In this document: piece after piece, positions 8,419 through 17,834 of the stretch
Layout: every line of letters begins with the position of its first letter
How positions within the stretch are numbered: the first letter of the stretch is position 1
Assembly: GCA_902761905.1 (NCBI GenBank)
Contig: CACWMK010000026.1
Coordinates: 1 to 43,989, forward strand
Length of the DNA stretch: 43,989 nt
Direction: 5' to 3'
Origin: an uncultured Prevotellaceae bacterium
Lineage (GTDB): Bacteria; Bacteroidota; Bacteroidia; Bacteroidales; Bacteroidaceae
The notes under the pieces: generated by a model
Seen by the model: only the letters and a program-made list of their open reading frames with translations
Told to the model about the DNA's origin: nothing
Database searches by the model: none
Translations under genes and position numbers: made by a program

Positions 8419-9417
8419 ATGGAGATGGTAAATATACCCCTTTGGGCATGGATATTGTTCTATATCCTAGTGTTTATTATGTTGCTTATCGACCTGAAGT
8501 CGTTCGGTAAGAAAGGTCAGCATGAGGTTAGCGTATCCGAGGCATTAAAGATGACCGCTGTGTGGATCGGTGTATCACTGGTGTTCTGCGGCGGCATATA
8601 TCTTTTTTATCCAGGCGACGCGCATGAGAAGGCGATGGAGTTCCTAGCAGGTTATCTGATAGAGAAATCGCTATCGATGGATAATCTGTTTGTATTCCTG
8701 ATGCTGTTCTCGTTCTTTGGGGTGCAACGCAAATACCAGCACGAGGTACTATTCTGGGGAATATTTGGAGCTCTGGTTCTTCGCAGTATATTCATCTTTG
8801 CCGGAACAGCGATGATTGCTCAGTTCGAGTGGATACTTGGACTGTTTGGAATATTCCTGATTTACACAGGAATAAAGATGTTCAGTCATAACGACGATGA
8901 ACAGGTTGACCCATCGAATAACTTCTTTGTAAAGATATTCAAGAAGTTCTTCCCCGTTACCGACCAGATGCACGAGGGTAAATTCTTTATCATAGAGAAT
9001 GGCAAACGACTGGCTACACCGCTGTTTATCGCACTACTAGTGATCGAAACAACTGACGTAGCTTTTGCAGTCGACTCTATCCCAGCAGTATTCTCAGTGA
9101 GCCGCGATCCGTTTATTGTACTCACATCAAATATCTTTGCCATCCTAGGCCTGCGAGCACTCTACTTTGCTCTAGCTGCCGTAGCCAAGTACTTCACATA
9201 CCTGAAATACGGACTGGGTATAATCCTGAGTTTCGTAGGAGTGAAGATGCTGTTGGCAATGAACGAATACGTGAATGCCGCAGGCGAACTGGTAGGACTG
9301 AACATCAATATGCCACACATCGAGATTCCCACCCCAATCTCATTGGCTGTAATCTTCGGAGTGTTGGTATTATCGATGTTGCTGTCGTTAATGATATCAA
9401 AGGCTAAAACAGAATAA
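8419..9417 (+). CDS. TerC family integral membrane protein
   Basis: The 332-residue protein has the TerC layout: about nine hydrophobic spans with the acidic intramembrane motifs SLSMDNLFVFLMLFSFF and VIETTDVAFAVDSIPAVF. Studied TerC/Alx proteins are linked to manganese export and to metal loading of exported proteins. Its own promoter lies just upstream at 8360-8391. The next gene, an M20 deacetylase, starts 4 bp after its stop and is probably co-transcribed, though no functional link is obvious. A tellurite role, the source of the family name, is not supported by context. Confidence 0.88.
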   Translation: MEMVNIPLWAWILFYILVFIMLLIDLKSFGKKGQHEVSVSEALKMTAVWIGVSLVFCGGIYLFYPGDAHEKAMEFLAGYLIEKSLSMDNLFVFLMLFSFFGVQRKYQHEVLFWGIFGALVLRSIFIFAGTAMIAQFEWILGLFGIFLIYTGIKMFSHNDDEQVDPSNNFFVKIFKKFFPVTDQMHEGKFFIIENGKRLATPLFIALLVIETTDVAFAVDSIPAVFSVSRDPFIVLTSNIFAILGLRALYFALAAVAKYFTYLKYGLGIILSFVGVKMLLAMNEYVNAAGELVGLNINMPHIEIPTPISLAVIFGVLVLSMLLSLMISKAKTE

Positions 9418-9420
9418 GAA

Positions 9421-10488
9421 ATGGACATCACAAACTACACCAACGACGCAGTTGAACTGCTGAAAGAACTGATTGCGATACCTTCAGTAAGTAGAGACGA
9501 GGCCAAGGCAGCTGACAAACTGGCTGAATACCTGACGAAATGGAACCTGCCATTTGGTAGAGAGGGTAACAATCTCTGGGTGGGTTGTCCTGACTGGGAC
9601 AACAATCGTCCAACCGTAATGCTTAATGCCCATATCGATACAGTAAAGCCTGTTAACTCGTGGACTCGCAATCCGTTCACACCTACACAAGAAGGAGATT
9701 TGCTATACGGACTTGGTTCAAACGACTGCGGAGGTGGACTTGTTGCACTGTTGCAGGCCTATCGCATTATGATTCAGCGTCAGCGTAGCTTCAACATACT
9801 CTTCGTAGCCTCGGCCGAAGAAGAGATTTCGGGCGAGAATGGTTTCAGCAGAGTTCTGCCGCTACTACCAAAGATAGATGTAGCAATTGTTGGCGAGCCT
9901 ACAGGAATGCAGCCCGCCATTGCAGAGAAAGGACTGATGGTTATCGACGGCTATGCTCACGGCAAATCAGGTCATGCTGCCAGAAACGAGGGACTGAATG
10001 CTATTTATGAGGCACTCGATGACCTGGTGTGGATCAGAGATTATAAGTTCCGCAAAGTAAGTCCGCTGCTTGGACCTACAAAGATGACTGTAACAGTAGT
10101 TGAAGGTGGTACACAACACAACGTGATACCCGACACTCTACACTTTATAATAGATGTACGCACTAACGAATTCTATCAGAACGAGTATCTATTCAACTTC
10201 CTCTGTAAGAAGATGACCAAGTGCGAACTGCGCGCCCGCTCATTCCGCTTGCATTCATCATCCATCTCGCCCGACCATCCTATCGTGAAGAGATGTATCA
10301 AAAGAGGAATGCAACCTTTCGGTTCGCCCACACTGAGCGACCAGGCCTTGATGCCATTCCCTTCACTAAAGTTGGGACCTGGAGAATCAAGCCGGTCACA
10401 TTCAGCTGACGAATTCATAAAGATTTCAGAGATAGGCTATGCTATCCAAACCTACGTAGAGCTATTAGAGAACAGATTGTCTATCTAG
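9421..10488 (+). CDS. argE: M20 family deacetylase, ArgE type (acetylornithine/acetylcitrulline deacetylase)
   Basis: This 355-residue cytoplasmic zinc hydrolase carries the M20 metal and catalytic residues: NAHIDTVKP (His71, Asp73), GSNDCGGG (Asp102), AEEEISG (catalytic Glu and metal ligand), VGEPTG (Glu159) and a C-terminal HSADEF His. ArgE-type enzymes remove the acetyl group in arginine synthesis; many Bacteroidetes use acetylated or succinylated citrulline intermediates instead of ornithine, and the sequence alone does not show which is used here. No other arg genes are in the window. Its stop overlaps the convergent EnvC-like gene by 8 bp. Confidence 0.82.
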   Translation: MDITNYTNDAVELLKELIAIPSVSRDEAKAADKLAEYLTKWNLPFGREGNNLWVGCPDWDNNRPTVMLNAHIDTVKPVNSWTRNPFTPTQEGDLLYGLGSNDCGGGLVALLQAYRIMIQRQRSFNILFVASAEEEISGENGFSRVLPLLPKIDVAIVGEPTGMQPAIAEKGLMVIDGYAHGKSGHAARNEGLNAIYEALDDLVWIRDYKFRKVSPLLGPTKMTVTVVEGGTQHNVIPDTLHFIIDVRTNEFYQNEYLFNFLCKKMTKCELRARSFRLHSSSISPDHPIVKRCIKRGMQPFGSPTLSDQALMPFPSLKLGPGESSRSHSADEFIKISEIGYAIQTYVELLENRLSI

Positions 10489-12106
10489 CCAACCATCCTT
10501 CCGGATTGAGTTTGGCACTGCCCTTACGCAGCTGGAACTGCATCAAACCTTCAGCACCCACACGACCAAGTGTCTGTCGGGTGCTTACTTTTTGTCCACG
10601 ACTTACGTTGACCGATGCAAGATCGCAGTATACCGACAGATAGCTACCATGACGAACAATCACTACCGTAGTTCCGGCATAACTGAACACTGCACTAACC
10701 TCACCATCAAAGATACAACGTACGGCAGCACCGGGCTGACCTTTGATATCTATACCTTTCTTATCGAGGGTTACATGGCCCTTCACATCGGTAACGTGGT
10801 TGGTTCCAAAGTGGTTCACGATACGATAGCTACCTGTAATAGGCATAGGCAGTCGGCCACGATTGCTCTCGAAATTGCCGCTCAACTGGCGGTCTTCAGA
10901 AGATACTGTATATATAGTCTCTGACGACTTCTTAGCCTCAGCAACTTCCTTTTCATGAGCTTTCGCATCAGCAGATGCCTTACGCTCTGCGGCTAGTCGA
11001 GCACGCTCTGCCTCAGCAACAGCACGCTCTGCAGCAGCCTTTTCTTCTGCATTTTTGCGGGCAGCTGCAGCACGAGCATCAGCCTTAGCTTTCTCCTCTT
11101 TAGCCTTTGCTTCGGCTATACGTCGTTCGTTCTCTTTGCGAGCAGCTTCAGCCGCAGCCTTCTTTCTAGCCAGTTCTTCAGCTTTGCGCTTTGCCTCAGC
11201 TTCTGCAGCTTTTTTACGAGCCTCAGCCTCTGCACGAGCTTTTGCTCTGGCTATCTCCTGCGCAATCAGACGATCAATCTGGGCATTAAGTTCCGCATCA
11301 CGTTTCTTCTGCTGATCGATAATGCTCTGAATGGTCTTCTGCTGTTTCTGCAGCGATGTCACCATCTTCTGCTGCTCAACCTGTTTACCCTCGAGCGACC
11401 TGCGCTCCTGTTCGTCTCTTACCAACAGGTCGCTTTTCTGTCTCTTGGTATCAGTTAGTTCATCAAACGCCTCGGCTACCTGTGTCTTCATCGACTTAAC
11501 AGCCTCAGCCTGAGTCTGCTGATATGCAGCATACTCACGCACGAATCTAAGTCGGCGATACATCTGCGTGAGATTCTTAGCACTGAAGATAAACATCAGT
11601 TTGCTCTGCATATTGCGATTGCGATGCATATAACGCATCGACTTGATAAAACGTTGTTTTCTCTCCTCGAGTTCGCTATCAAGGTATTTGATATGGGCCT
11701 CAAGCGTGGTGATATCTCCATCCAGACGATTAATATCATGACGTATTGTATCAATCGACTTACGCTTATCAGCAATCTCATTATTAATGATAAGAAGATT
11801 CTGCAAGCGCTTCTTTACATCGCGTTCATTGGCCTTAAGTTTGCGTTGTTGCTCCTCTATCTGCTTACGAACCTTTTGCTGTTCATTCTTAAGACTATTT
11901 ACCGTTACCGGCTGACTGGAAGTAGCAGGTTTGGGGGTAGACGTTTTCTTTGCAGGAGCCTTCTTAGTTGCAGTCTTCTTAACAGTAGTAGTACGTCGCT
12001 GGGTAGACGATTTCTTCGTCTGCTGAGCCATAGCAGGCGAAGAAAACGAGATGAGTGCCATCAGCACCATCACGAGCGATTCCTTAAGCAAAACTCTATT
12101 CATCAT
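10481..12106 (-). CDS. EnvC-like murein hydrolase activator (coiled coil plus degenerate LytM)
   Basis: The 541-residue protein has an N-terminal signal peptide (to about AMAQQ), a Lys/Thr-rich segment, a long coiled coil, a very Ala/Lys/Glu/Arg-rich helix (about residues 270-380), and a C-terminal M23/LytM domain. The zinc residues of active LytM are missing: the HxxxD region reads KKGIDIKG and the distal HxH region reads QFQLRKG. This fits EnvC-type activators, which switch on cell-wall amidases at the division site rather than cutting peptidoglycan themselves. It is the last gene of the dut operon; its ATG overlaps the DUF4292 stop (ATGA). Confidence 0.85.
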   Translation of the reverse strand: MMNRVLLKESLVMVLMALISFSSPAMAQQTKKSSTQRRTTTVKKTATKKAPAKKTSTPKPATSSQPVTVNSLKNEQQKVRKQIEEQQRKLKANERDVKKRLQNLLIINNEIADKRKSIDTIRHDINRLDGDITTLEAHIKYLDSELEERKQRFIKSMRYMHRNRNMQSKLMFIFSAKNLTQMYRRLRFVREYAAYQQTQAEAVKSMKTQVAEAFDELTDTKRQKSDLLVRDEQERRSLEGKQVEQQKMVTSLQKQQKTIQSIIDQQKKRDAELNAQIDRLIAQEIARAKARAEAEARKKAAEAEAKRKAEELARKKAAAEAARKENERRIAEAKAKEEKAKADARAAAARKNAEEKAAAERAVAEAERARLAAERKASADAKAHEKEVAEAKKSSETIYTVSSEDRQLSGNFESNRGRLPMPITGSYRIVNHFGTNHVTDVKGHVTLDKKGIDIKGQPGAAVRCIFDGEVSAVFSYAGTTVVIVRHGSYLSVYCDLASVNVSRGQKVSTRQTLGRVGAEGLMQFQLRKGSAKLNPEGWLAR

Positions 12107-12957
12107 AGAGCCATGAATCGGCGGAGTATCTCATCCACAGTTACCTCACGATATTTATTTGATACTTCTGTTCTTGGCTCCCACTCAGAATCCGTTCCTA
12201 GATAGTTCAATGTCATGTTCAGTATCACCTCCTTATCTGGGGTTGTCAGCTTGATAGAATTCTTCTTTGGAAACATCTTGCGTCCGAACACCTCAAAATC
12301 AGAATAGTCCCAGTTCAACTGGGTATTACCATTAAATCGGTCCTTATACAGGATGTTAGCCATACGGATAATAGCAGTATTCTTGCTGGCCAACCAACTA
12401 TAGTCCATCTTTCCTTCATCAAGGCTGATAATCATATCGTCGCCACTCTCGATAGTAGAGAAACTGCTAGAAGCAGACTTGTCAAGAACCACAGCCTCGC
12501 TACCCTGATTTGGTTTGAAGAGTTCATTCCAGAACAATGCCTGAAGAGCAGAGAAGTTCAGTCCGCTATTTCGAAGGAAGTCTATCTGACGATATGGTGC
12601 CTTGAGATACTGCTTGTTTATACGGTCCATAATCAGCACGTAATCCTTAGTAAACTCAAGACGACCAGCCTCAACAAATCCGAAGGCCATCAACTGCAGA
12701 CGAATCACATCGTTTCGTCTCATCTTCAGGTTACCAGTGAGCGTAAGTTTCTGCGGGCCAACCTCAACCGAAAACTTCACTTTAGACGTTATGAACTTTG
12801 ATGTCTGCTGGTTCTCGCGGACCTGATTCACAAAGTCAGTAGTCTGACGCTGTTCAATCACCGGCTTCACATCTTTGTGCTTCTTGAATATACCACATGA
12901 ACCAAACGTCAATGGCAGTGCCAAAAGGGCAATTCTAACGATACCTTGTAGTTTCAT
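12103..12957 (-). CDS. DUF4292 lipoprotein
   Basis: The 284-residue protein starts with a lipoprotein signal (LPLTFGSC, Cys about residue 21), so it is predicted to be lipid-anchored. The body matches the Bacteroidetes DUF4292 family, which appears related to LolA/LppX-like half-barrels that handle lipids; motifs include GNLKMRRNDVIRLQLM and LNMTLNYLGTDSEWEPR. The biochemical role is unknown. It sits between the TPR gene and the EnvC-like gene with overlapping or adjacent ends (its ATG abuts the TPR stop), which suggests a shared envelope role. Confidence 0.82.
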   Translation of the reverse strand: MKLQGIVRIALLALPLTFGSCGIFKKHKDVKPVIEQRQTTDFVNQVRENQQTSKFITSKVKFSVEVGPQKLTLTGNLKMRRNDVIRLQLMAFGFVEAGRLEFTKDYVLIMDRINKQYLKAPYRQIDFLRNSGLNFSALQALFWNELFKPNQGSEAVVLDKSASSSFSTIESGDDMIISLDEGKMDYSWLASKNTAIIRMANILYKDRFNGNTQLNWDYSDFEVFGRKMFPKKNSIKLTTPDKEVILNMTLNYLGTDSEWEPRTEVSNKYREVTVDEILRRFMAL

Positions 12958-14558
12958 TATTGATCTATTTTTTGTTTTATTTTGTCTGCATGTTCTTTAA
13001 TCACAGAGTTGTCCTGCGCCTCGTCCAGATTTTGTAGCGCCTGGTCTATATATATCTTGGCCTCAGAGTATCGGCCAAGCATATAGAGTATCCAAGCGTA
13101 TGTATCAAGATAGGTAGCATTTTTAGGTTCGGCCTTGATCGTCTTATAACTCATCTGTTCGGCCTTAGTAAGCTGCTTACCTTCTTCACTAAGAAAATAT
13201 GCGTAGTTGTTTAGGCAGCCCATATTATCATCCTTCCACTGCAGACACGAATCATAAGCTTCGTACGCCTCTCTCATCATCCCCTTCTGATGCAGGATGT
13301 CGCCCATCACAGCATAGAAATCTGATACTATGGCAGGATCGCTATCTTCTTTGATAACACCGATGCCATTCTTGAAAGCAGATAAAGCTGCGTCGAGACT
13401 GTCGCGACGATAATATGCCACACCTTGATAATAATAGAATGCCATCTCGTCAGGATTATACTGTCGGGCGTCCTGACACAAAGTGATAACCTTCTCCATA
13501 TCATCGTTTTCCCAAGCATAGCCTATCAACTGCAAACGGGCCGATGAGTTATCTGGAGCCAATTCCAGAGCTTTGGTCAACACCGTGCTGATAGTATCCT
13601 TTGGCATCTTCTTAATGTTCATATACGATGCACACAAGATTGCCATATTCTCATCAGTCTGGGGTTGTTTCAATATCTTGTCAAACAGCTGCAGAACCCT
13701 TGTACTATCACCACCAGCATTCTCGCTAGCCGAAATCTCCTGACGCAACAACAGAATCTTCTCTTCCATTGTGGCGTTCTTGTTCAGTAGTACTCGTTCT
13801 GTCAATGAATCTGCTATTTCCTTATGATTCAAAGCCTGGTGATATGTGCGGAGCGACATTAGCACTCGGTTGTTATCAGGCTCCTCTTTCAGTATTTTGT
13901 CGTACACCTTGAGTGCCTTTTTCAACTGTCCATTCATCATCAGCGTCTCACCGTAGAGCGCCAGATAGTTGAAATCATTAGGAAACTTATCCGAAAGAGC
14001 CTTAATTTCAGCAATAGCAGCTTTCTTATTTCCCTGACGAGTGTATATCTCACTCTTGGCCATCGACAAGCGCTCACTCTTGCCATCTATAGCCTCTATA
14101 CGATTCAATACCTGTACGGCACTTGTCAAGTCGCCTACCTGTTGATAGAGTTGGAACAGCATTTCCAGCAAGTCCTCACGCTCTTTGTCACGGGCATAGA
14201 TTCCCTCTACCACCGGTATTGCAGCCTCGTAGTCCTGCTGTCGGATATAAGCCTGAGCCAAGGTTTCCATATAAGTATCATTATCTGGATCCAGCTCGGC
14301 AGCCTTCTTAATATAGTCAAGACTCTTATCCGTGTCCTTCAAAGCGTTGTAGTATTGTGCCAGGAAGTAGTAAGCCTCAGGGGCCTCTGGATTTATCTCC
14401 AAGCAATGACGTAACAAGTCGAAGGCAGCATCATTGTTGCCCTTCTGTCGCTGCATCATAGCCTCGAGGAAGAATTCGTCGTAGGTTCGTTGCCCATAAC
14501 CTGTGGTCACAGACAATAACAGCAACAACGACAGTCCTATCTTCTTCATTCTTACCAT
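12957..14558 (-). CDS. Tetratricopeptide repeat protein with signal peptide
   Basis: The 533-residue protein has a Sec signal peptide (KKIGLSLLLLLSVTTGYGQ) followed by TPR repeats along nearly its whole length, for example PEAPEAYYFLAQYYNALKD, PDNDTYMETLAQAYIRQQD and NATYLDTYAWILYMLGRYSE. TPR arrays scaffold protein complexes, here in the periplasm. Two starts are possible, ATG at 14558 or at 14549 (MKKIGL); the second gives a more usual signal peptide. The upstream dut stop abuts the first ATG. The partner is unknown, but operon neighbours point to the envelope. Confidence 0.85.
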   Translation of the reverse strand: MVRMKKIGLSLLLLLSVTTGYGQRTYDEFFLEAMMQRQKGNNDAAFDLLRHCLEINPEAPEAYYFLAQYYNALKDTDKSLDYIKKAAELDPDNDTYMETLAQAYIRQQDYEAAIPVVEGIYARDKEREDLLEMLFQLYQQVGDLTSAVQVLNRIEAIDGKSERLSMAKSEIYTRQGNKKAAIAEIKALSDKFPNDFNYLALYGETLMMNGQLKKALKVYDKILKEEPDNNRVLMSLRTYHQALNHKEIADSLTERVLLNKNATMEEKILLLRQEISASENAGGDSTRVLQLFDKILKQPQTDENMAILCASYMNIKKMPKDTISTVLTKALELAPDNSSARLQLIGYAWENDDMEKVITLCQDARQYNPDEMAFYYYQGVAYYRRDSLDAALSAFKNGIGVIKEDSDPAIVSDFYAVMGDILHQKGMMREAYEAYDSCLQWKDDNMGCLNNYAYFLSEEGKQLTKAEQMSYKTIKAEPKNATYLDTYAWILYMLGRYSEAKIYIDQALQNLDEAQDNSVIKEHADKIKQKIDQ

Positions 14559-14996
14559 TTACTTCACTCCTGTGTGTCCGTAACCTCCCTCGCCACGTTC
14601 TGTCTCGTCGAGAACTTCAACAGGAATGAACTCTCCCTGTTCGTGGCGTGCGATAACCATCTGAGCGATACGCTCACCATCTTCAACCACAAAAACCTCG
14701 TTCGACAGATTGATAAGTACCACACCTATCTCTCCACGGTAATCAGCATCGATTGTTCCCGGGGTATTTAGTACGGTAATTCCCTTTTTCAGAGCAAGAC
14801 CGCTACGAGGTCTTACCTGTGCCTCGAAACCGACAGGTAAAGCGATGTGGAGTCCTGTTGGAATCAGCTTGCGCTCTAACGGTTTCAGTGTGACGGGTTC
14901 ATCTATATTTGCTCTCAGGTCCATACCTGCACTTTGCTCAGTGGCATACTGAGGCAATGGTTGATGGCCTTTGTTAACGACTTTAATTTTCAGCAT
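14559..14996 (-). CDS. dut: dUTP diphosphatase Dut
   Basis: Trimeric dUTPase hydrolyses dUTP to dUMP and pyrophosphate, which keeps uracil out of DNA and supplies thymidylate synthesis. All five conserved motifs are present in the 145-residue protein: [28 protein letters not shown] with the catalytic Asp and Tyr, RIAQMVI, and the flexible C-terminal [10 protein letters not shown]. It heads the leftward operon; a putative -7 element lies at 15025-15032. It is divergent from dgt, another dNTP-pool enzyme. Confidence 0.96.
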   Translation of the reverse strand: MLKIKVVNKGHQPLPQYATEQSAGMDLRANIDEPVTLKPLERKLIPTGLHIALPVGFEAQVRPRSGLALKKGITVLNTPGTIDADYRGEIGVVLINLSNEVFVVEDGERIAQMVIARHEQGEFIPVEVLDETERGEGGYGHTGVK

Positions 14997-15024
14997 ATTT
15001 TAAAATTATATTTTAATCAATGTG

Positions 15025-15032
15025 CAAAGGTA
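15025..15032 (-). promoter_or_regulatory. Putative -7 element for dut operon
   Basis: TACCTTTG on the minus strand matches the -7 consensus and lies 28 nt upstream of the dut ATG. No clear -33 TTTG is seen at the expected distance. Confidence 0.5.
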
Positions 15033-15126
15033 GTGCTTTTACCTTAGAAATCACCCTTTATAGCCCTATTTTTTTGATTTTTTCGTTAATTTCTGCGAAA
15101 TGTGCCGATACTGCGCGTATTTTTCG

Positions 15127-15134
15127 TACCTTTG
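15127..15134 (+). promoter_or_regulatory. Putative -7 element for dgt operon
   Basis: TACCTTTG lies only 10 nt before the chosen dgt ATG (15145), and a start at 15100 would fall upstream of it. The leader would be very short or absent. The -33 half is not well conserved. Confidence 0.5.
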
Positions 15135-15144
15135 CACCCTGATT

Positions 15145-16485
15145 ATGATGAATTGGCAACAACTTATATCGAATAAGCGTCTCGGTCAGGAGCATCGTCA
15201 CCCTGAGCGACACGACGACCGTACAGAGTTTAAGCGCGATTACGACCGCCTGATTTTCTCTGCGCCATTCCGTCGTCTGCAAAACAAGACCCAGGTGTTC
15301 CCACTCCCGGGCAGTATCTTTGTACACAACCGACTAACCCACTCGCTCGAAGTAGCAAGTGTCGGTATGTCGCTGGGCAATGATGTTGCAACACAACTTA
15401 CTGCCAAACATCCGGAACTTAAAGAAGGATTATTCCAGGAAATCGGTCAGATTGTAGCGACAGCATGTCTTGCCCACGACCTGGGTAACCCACCCTTCGG
15501 TCATAGCGGTGAAAAAGCCATCCAGTCGTTCTTTACCGAGGGTGCCGGATATGACCTCCAGCGCCAGGTAAGTCCCATTTTCTGGAACGATATGATACAC
15601 TTTGAGGGTAATGCCAATGCATTCCGTCTGCTCACTCATCAGTTTAAGGGACGCCGACCTGGTGGTTTTGTAATGACTTATTCCACGCTGGCCAGTATCG
15701 TAAAATATCCATACTCATCGAGTGCGACCAGCAAGAAAGGCAAGTTCGGATTCTTTGATTCCGAGAAGGCTTACTATCGCCGGATTGCAGACGAGCTTGG
15801 CATTCCATGCAAGTCAGAAGTGGGCGAACCGCTACGCTACTCCCGCCATCCACTGGTATATCTTGTTGAAGCTGCCGATGATATCTGCTACGAGATAATG
15901 GATATCGAAGATGCCCACAAACTTAAGATTATTTCGCACAACGAAACGATGCAGCTACTGTTGGCATTCTTCGACGAAGAAACTCAGCAACGCATACTTA
16001 AGCGAATCGACGACGAGGGCGTAAATGACAACAATGAGAAGGTTGTATACCTGCGTGCTTGCGTAATCGGAAAACTCGAGAACGAATGCGTCCGTGTATT
16101 TGTAGAACACGAGAAAGATATTCTTAGTGGCGACTTCCAAGGTAGCCTTATCGACCATATAAGCGAATTGCCACAACGGGCTTACAAGGATTGCTGTGCA
16201 TTGTCGATGGCGCACATCTACAAGAGTCGTCCTGTCCTCGATGTAGAATTGTCGGGTTATCAGATTATCCAGACACTTATGGAGAGATTTATCAATGCAG
16301 CAGTCCACCCTGAGCGTTTTTACTCCAAGCATCTTATTAGTAGAGTATCGAGTCAGTACGACATCGACTCGCCCGACCTTGAGACCCGTATTATGGCGAT
16401 AATAGATTACATCAGCGGTATGACCGATGTATATGCGCTCGATGTATTCCAGAAGATTAACGGCATATCGTTGCCGATTATTTAA
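15145..16485 (+). CDS. dgt: dGTP triphosphohydrolase (dNTPase), HD superfamily
   Basis: Dgt-type enzymes cleave dNTPs to the nucleoside and triphosphate and so tune the dNTP pool. The HD metal site is visible: RLTHSLEV (His66), CLAHDLGNPPFGHSGE (His111, Asp112) and the downstream region with VEAADDICYEIMD. The upstream MCRYCAYFSYLCTL segment is discarded because the -7 element at 15127-15134 lies inside it; ATG at 15145 (or 15148) gives about 446 residues, typical for the short Dgt class. It begins the operon dgt-miaB-ABC-sulfatases and is divergent from dut. Confidence 0.92.
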   Translation: MMNWQQLISNKRLGQEHRHPERHDDRTEFKRDYDRLIFSAPFRRLQNKTQVFPLPGSIFVHNRLTHSLEVASVGMSLGNDVATQLTAKHPELKEGLFQEIGQIVATACLAHDLGNPPFGHSGEKAIQSFFTEGAGYDLQRQVSPIFWNDMIHFEGNANAFRLLTHQFKGRRPGGFVMTYSTLASIVKYPYSSSATSKKGKFGFFDSEKAYYRRIADELGIPCKSEVGEPLRYSRHPLVYLVEAADDICYEIMDIEDAHKLKIISHNETMQLLLAFFDEETQQRILKRIDDEGVNDNNEKVVYLRACVIGKLENECVRVFVEHEKDILSGDFQGSLIDHISELPQRAYKDCCALSMAHIYKSRPVLDVELSGYQIIQTLMERFINAAVHPERFYSKHLISRVSSQYDIDSPDLETRIMAIIDYISGMTDVYALDVFQKINGISLPII

Positions 16486-16502
16486 CCTATTTATACTTTA
16501 GC

Positions 16503-17834
16503 ATGATGAAGAAATTATATATTGAAACGTATGGCTGCCAGATGAACGTGGCAGATTCTGAAGTAGTAGCATCGGTAATGCAGATGGCTGGTTACGAAAC
16601 CACCGAGACACTAGACGAGGCCGATGCAGTTTTCCTGAACACCTGTTCGGTTCGTGATAATGCCGAGCAGAAGATATTCCACCGCCTGGAGGCTCTGGAT
16701 GCAGAACGTCGTAAGCGCCAGAAAACTAATCCCGAGAATCCAAGAATGCTTATTGGCGTATTGGGATGTATGGCTGAGAGAGCACAACAGGACTTGCTCG
16801 ACAATCATTTCTGCGACCTCGTGGCAGGTCCCGATGCATATCTGTCTTTGCCCGACCTCATTGCCCAGGCTGAATTGGGACATAAGGCAATGAACACAGA
16901 ACTATCTACCACCGAGACTTACAAGGACGTGGTACCTCAGCGAATCGGCATTGGTCACAAAATTGGTGGATTTGTTAGCATCATGCGTGGATGCAACAAT
17001 TTCTGCCACTATTGCATAGTACCTTACACTCGTGGTCGTGAGCGTAGCCGCGATATAGAGAGCATTCTTCGCGAGGTTCGCGACCTTCGCGACAAGGGGT
17101 ACAAAGAGGTAACACTATTAGGACAGAACGTCAATTCGTATAAGTTCGAAGACATCGACTTCCCTACCCTGTTACGCAGAGTTGCCGAGGAGGTTCCTAC
17201 CATGCGTGTGCGATTCACCACCTCGCATCCTAAGGATATGAGCGACGAGACACTCCACGTCATAGCCGAAGTGCCAAATGTGTGCAAGCATATCCACCTG
17301 CCAGTACAGAGCGGAAGCGACAGAATACTTAAGCTGATGAACCGTAAGTACACCCGCGAGTGGTATATGGATCGTGTAAACGCCATCCGTCGTATCATCC
17401 CCGATTGTGCACTCTCTACCGACATCTTTGTTGGCTACCACTCTGAGACCGAGGAGGATCACCAGCTTTCACTCTCGCTGATGCGCGAGGTGGGCTACGA
17501 TTCAGCCTTTATGTTCAAGTATTCTGAGCGCCCAGGCACATACGCCTCAAAGCATCTGCCCGATGATATTCCTGAGGAGGAGAAGATTCGTCGACTCAAC
17601 GAACTCATCGCCCTGCAGACAGAGATGTCGGCCATTCAGAACAAGAAAGACGAGGGCAAGGAGTTTGATGTACTGGTTGAGGGATTCTCTAAGCGCAGTC
17701 GCGAACAACTCTGCGGCCGCACCGAACAGAACAAGATGGTTGTATTCCCTAAAGCTTGCCATCACATTGGTGAAACTGTACGTGTGAAGATTACAGGTAG
17801 TACAAGTGCAACATTATTAGGAGAAGCCCTATGA
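16503..17834 (+). CDS. miaB: tRNA-2-methylthio-N6-dimethylallyladenosine synthase MiaB
   Basis: MiaB is a radical SAM methylthiotransferase that turns i6A37 into ms2i6A37 in tRNAs reading UNN codons. The 443-residue protein shows the three domains: UPF0004 with cluster-binding cysteines (ETYGCQMN, NTCSVRDNAEQK, GVLGCMAER), the radical SAM CxxxCxxC (RGCNNFCHYCIVPYTRGRERSR), and a C-terminal TRAM domain. Start is ATG at 16503 or 16506. It follows dgt by 17 bp, and its stop overlaps the next ATG (17831-17834). Confidence 0.95.
   Translation: MMKKLYIETYGCQMNVADSEVVASVMQMAGYETTETLDEADAVFLNTCSVRDNAEQKIFHRLEALDAERRKRQKTNPENPRMLIGVLGCMAERAQQDLLDNHFCDLVAGPDAYLSLPDLIAQAELGHKAMNTELSTTETYKDVVPQRIGIGHKIGGFVSIMRGCNNFCHYCIVPYTRGRERSRDIESILREVRDLRDKGYKEVTLLGQNVNSYKFEDIDFPTLLRRVAEEVPTMRVRFTTSHPKDMSDETLHVIAEVPNVCKHIHLPVQSGSDRILKLMNRKYTREWYMDRVNAIRRIIPDCALSTDIFVGYHSETEEDHQLSLSLMREVGYDSAFMFKYSERPGTYASKHLPDDIPEEEKIRRLNELIALQTEMSAIQNKKDEGKEFDVLVEGFSKRSREQLCGRTEQNKMVVFPKACHHIGETVRVKITGSTSATLLGEAL

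Noticed and set aside
10481-10900. Active M23 endopeptidase
   Set aside because: The zinc-ligand motifs are replaced (KKGID and QFQLRKG), which fits a non-catalytic activator.
11624-12205. 193-residue open frame opposite the EnvC-like gene
   Set aside because: It is a shadow of a strongly biased coiled-coil gene and has no motif of its own.
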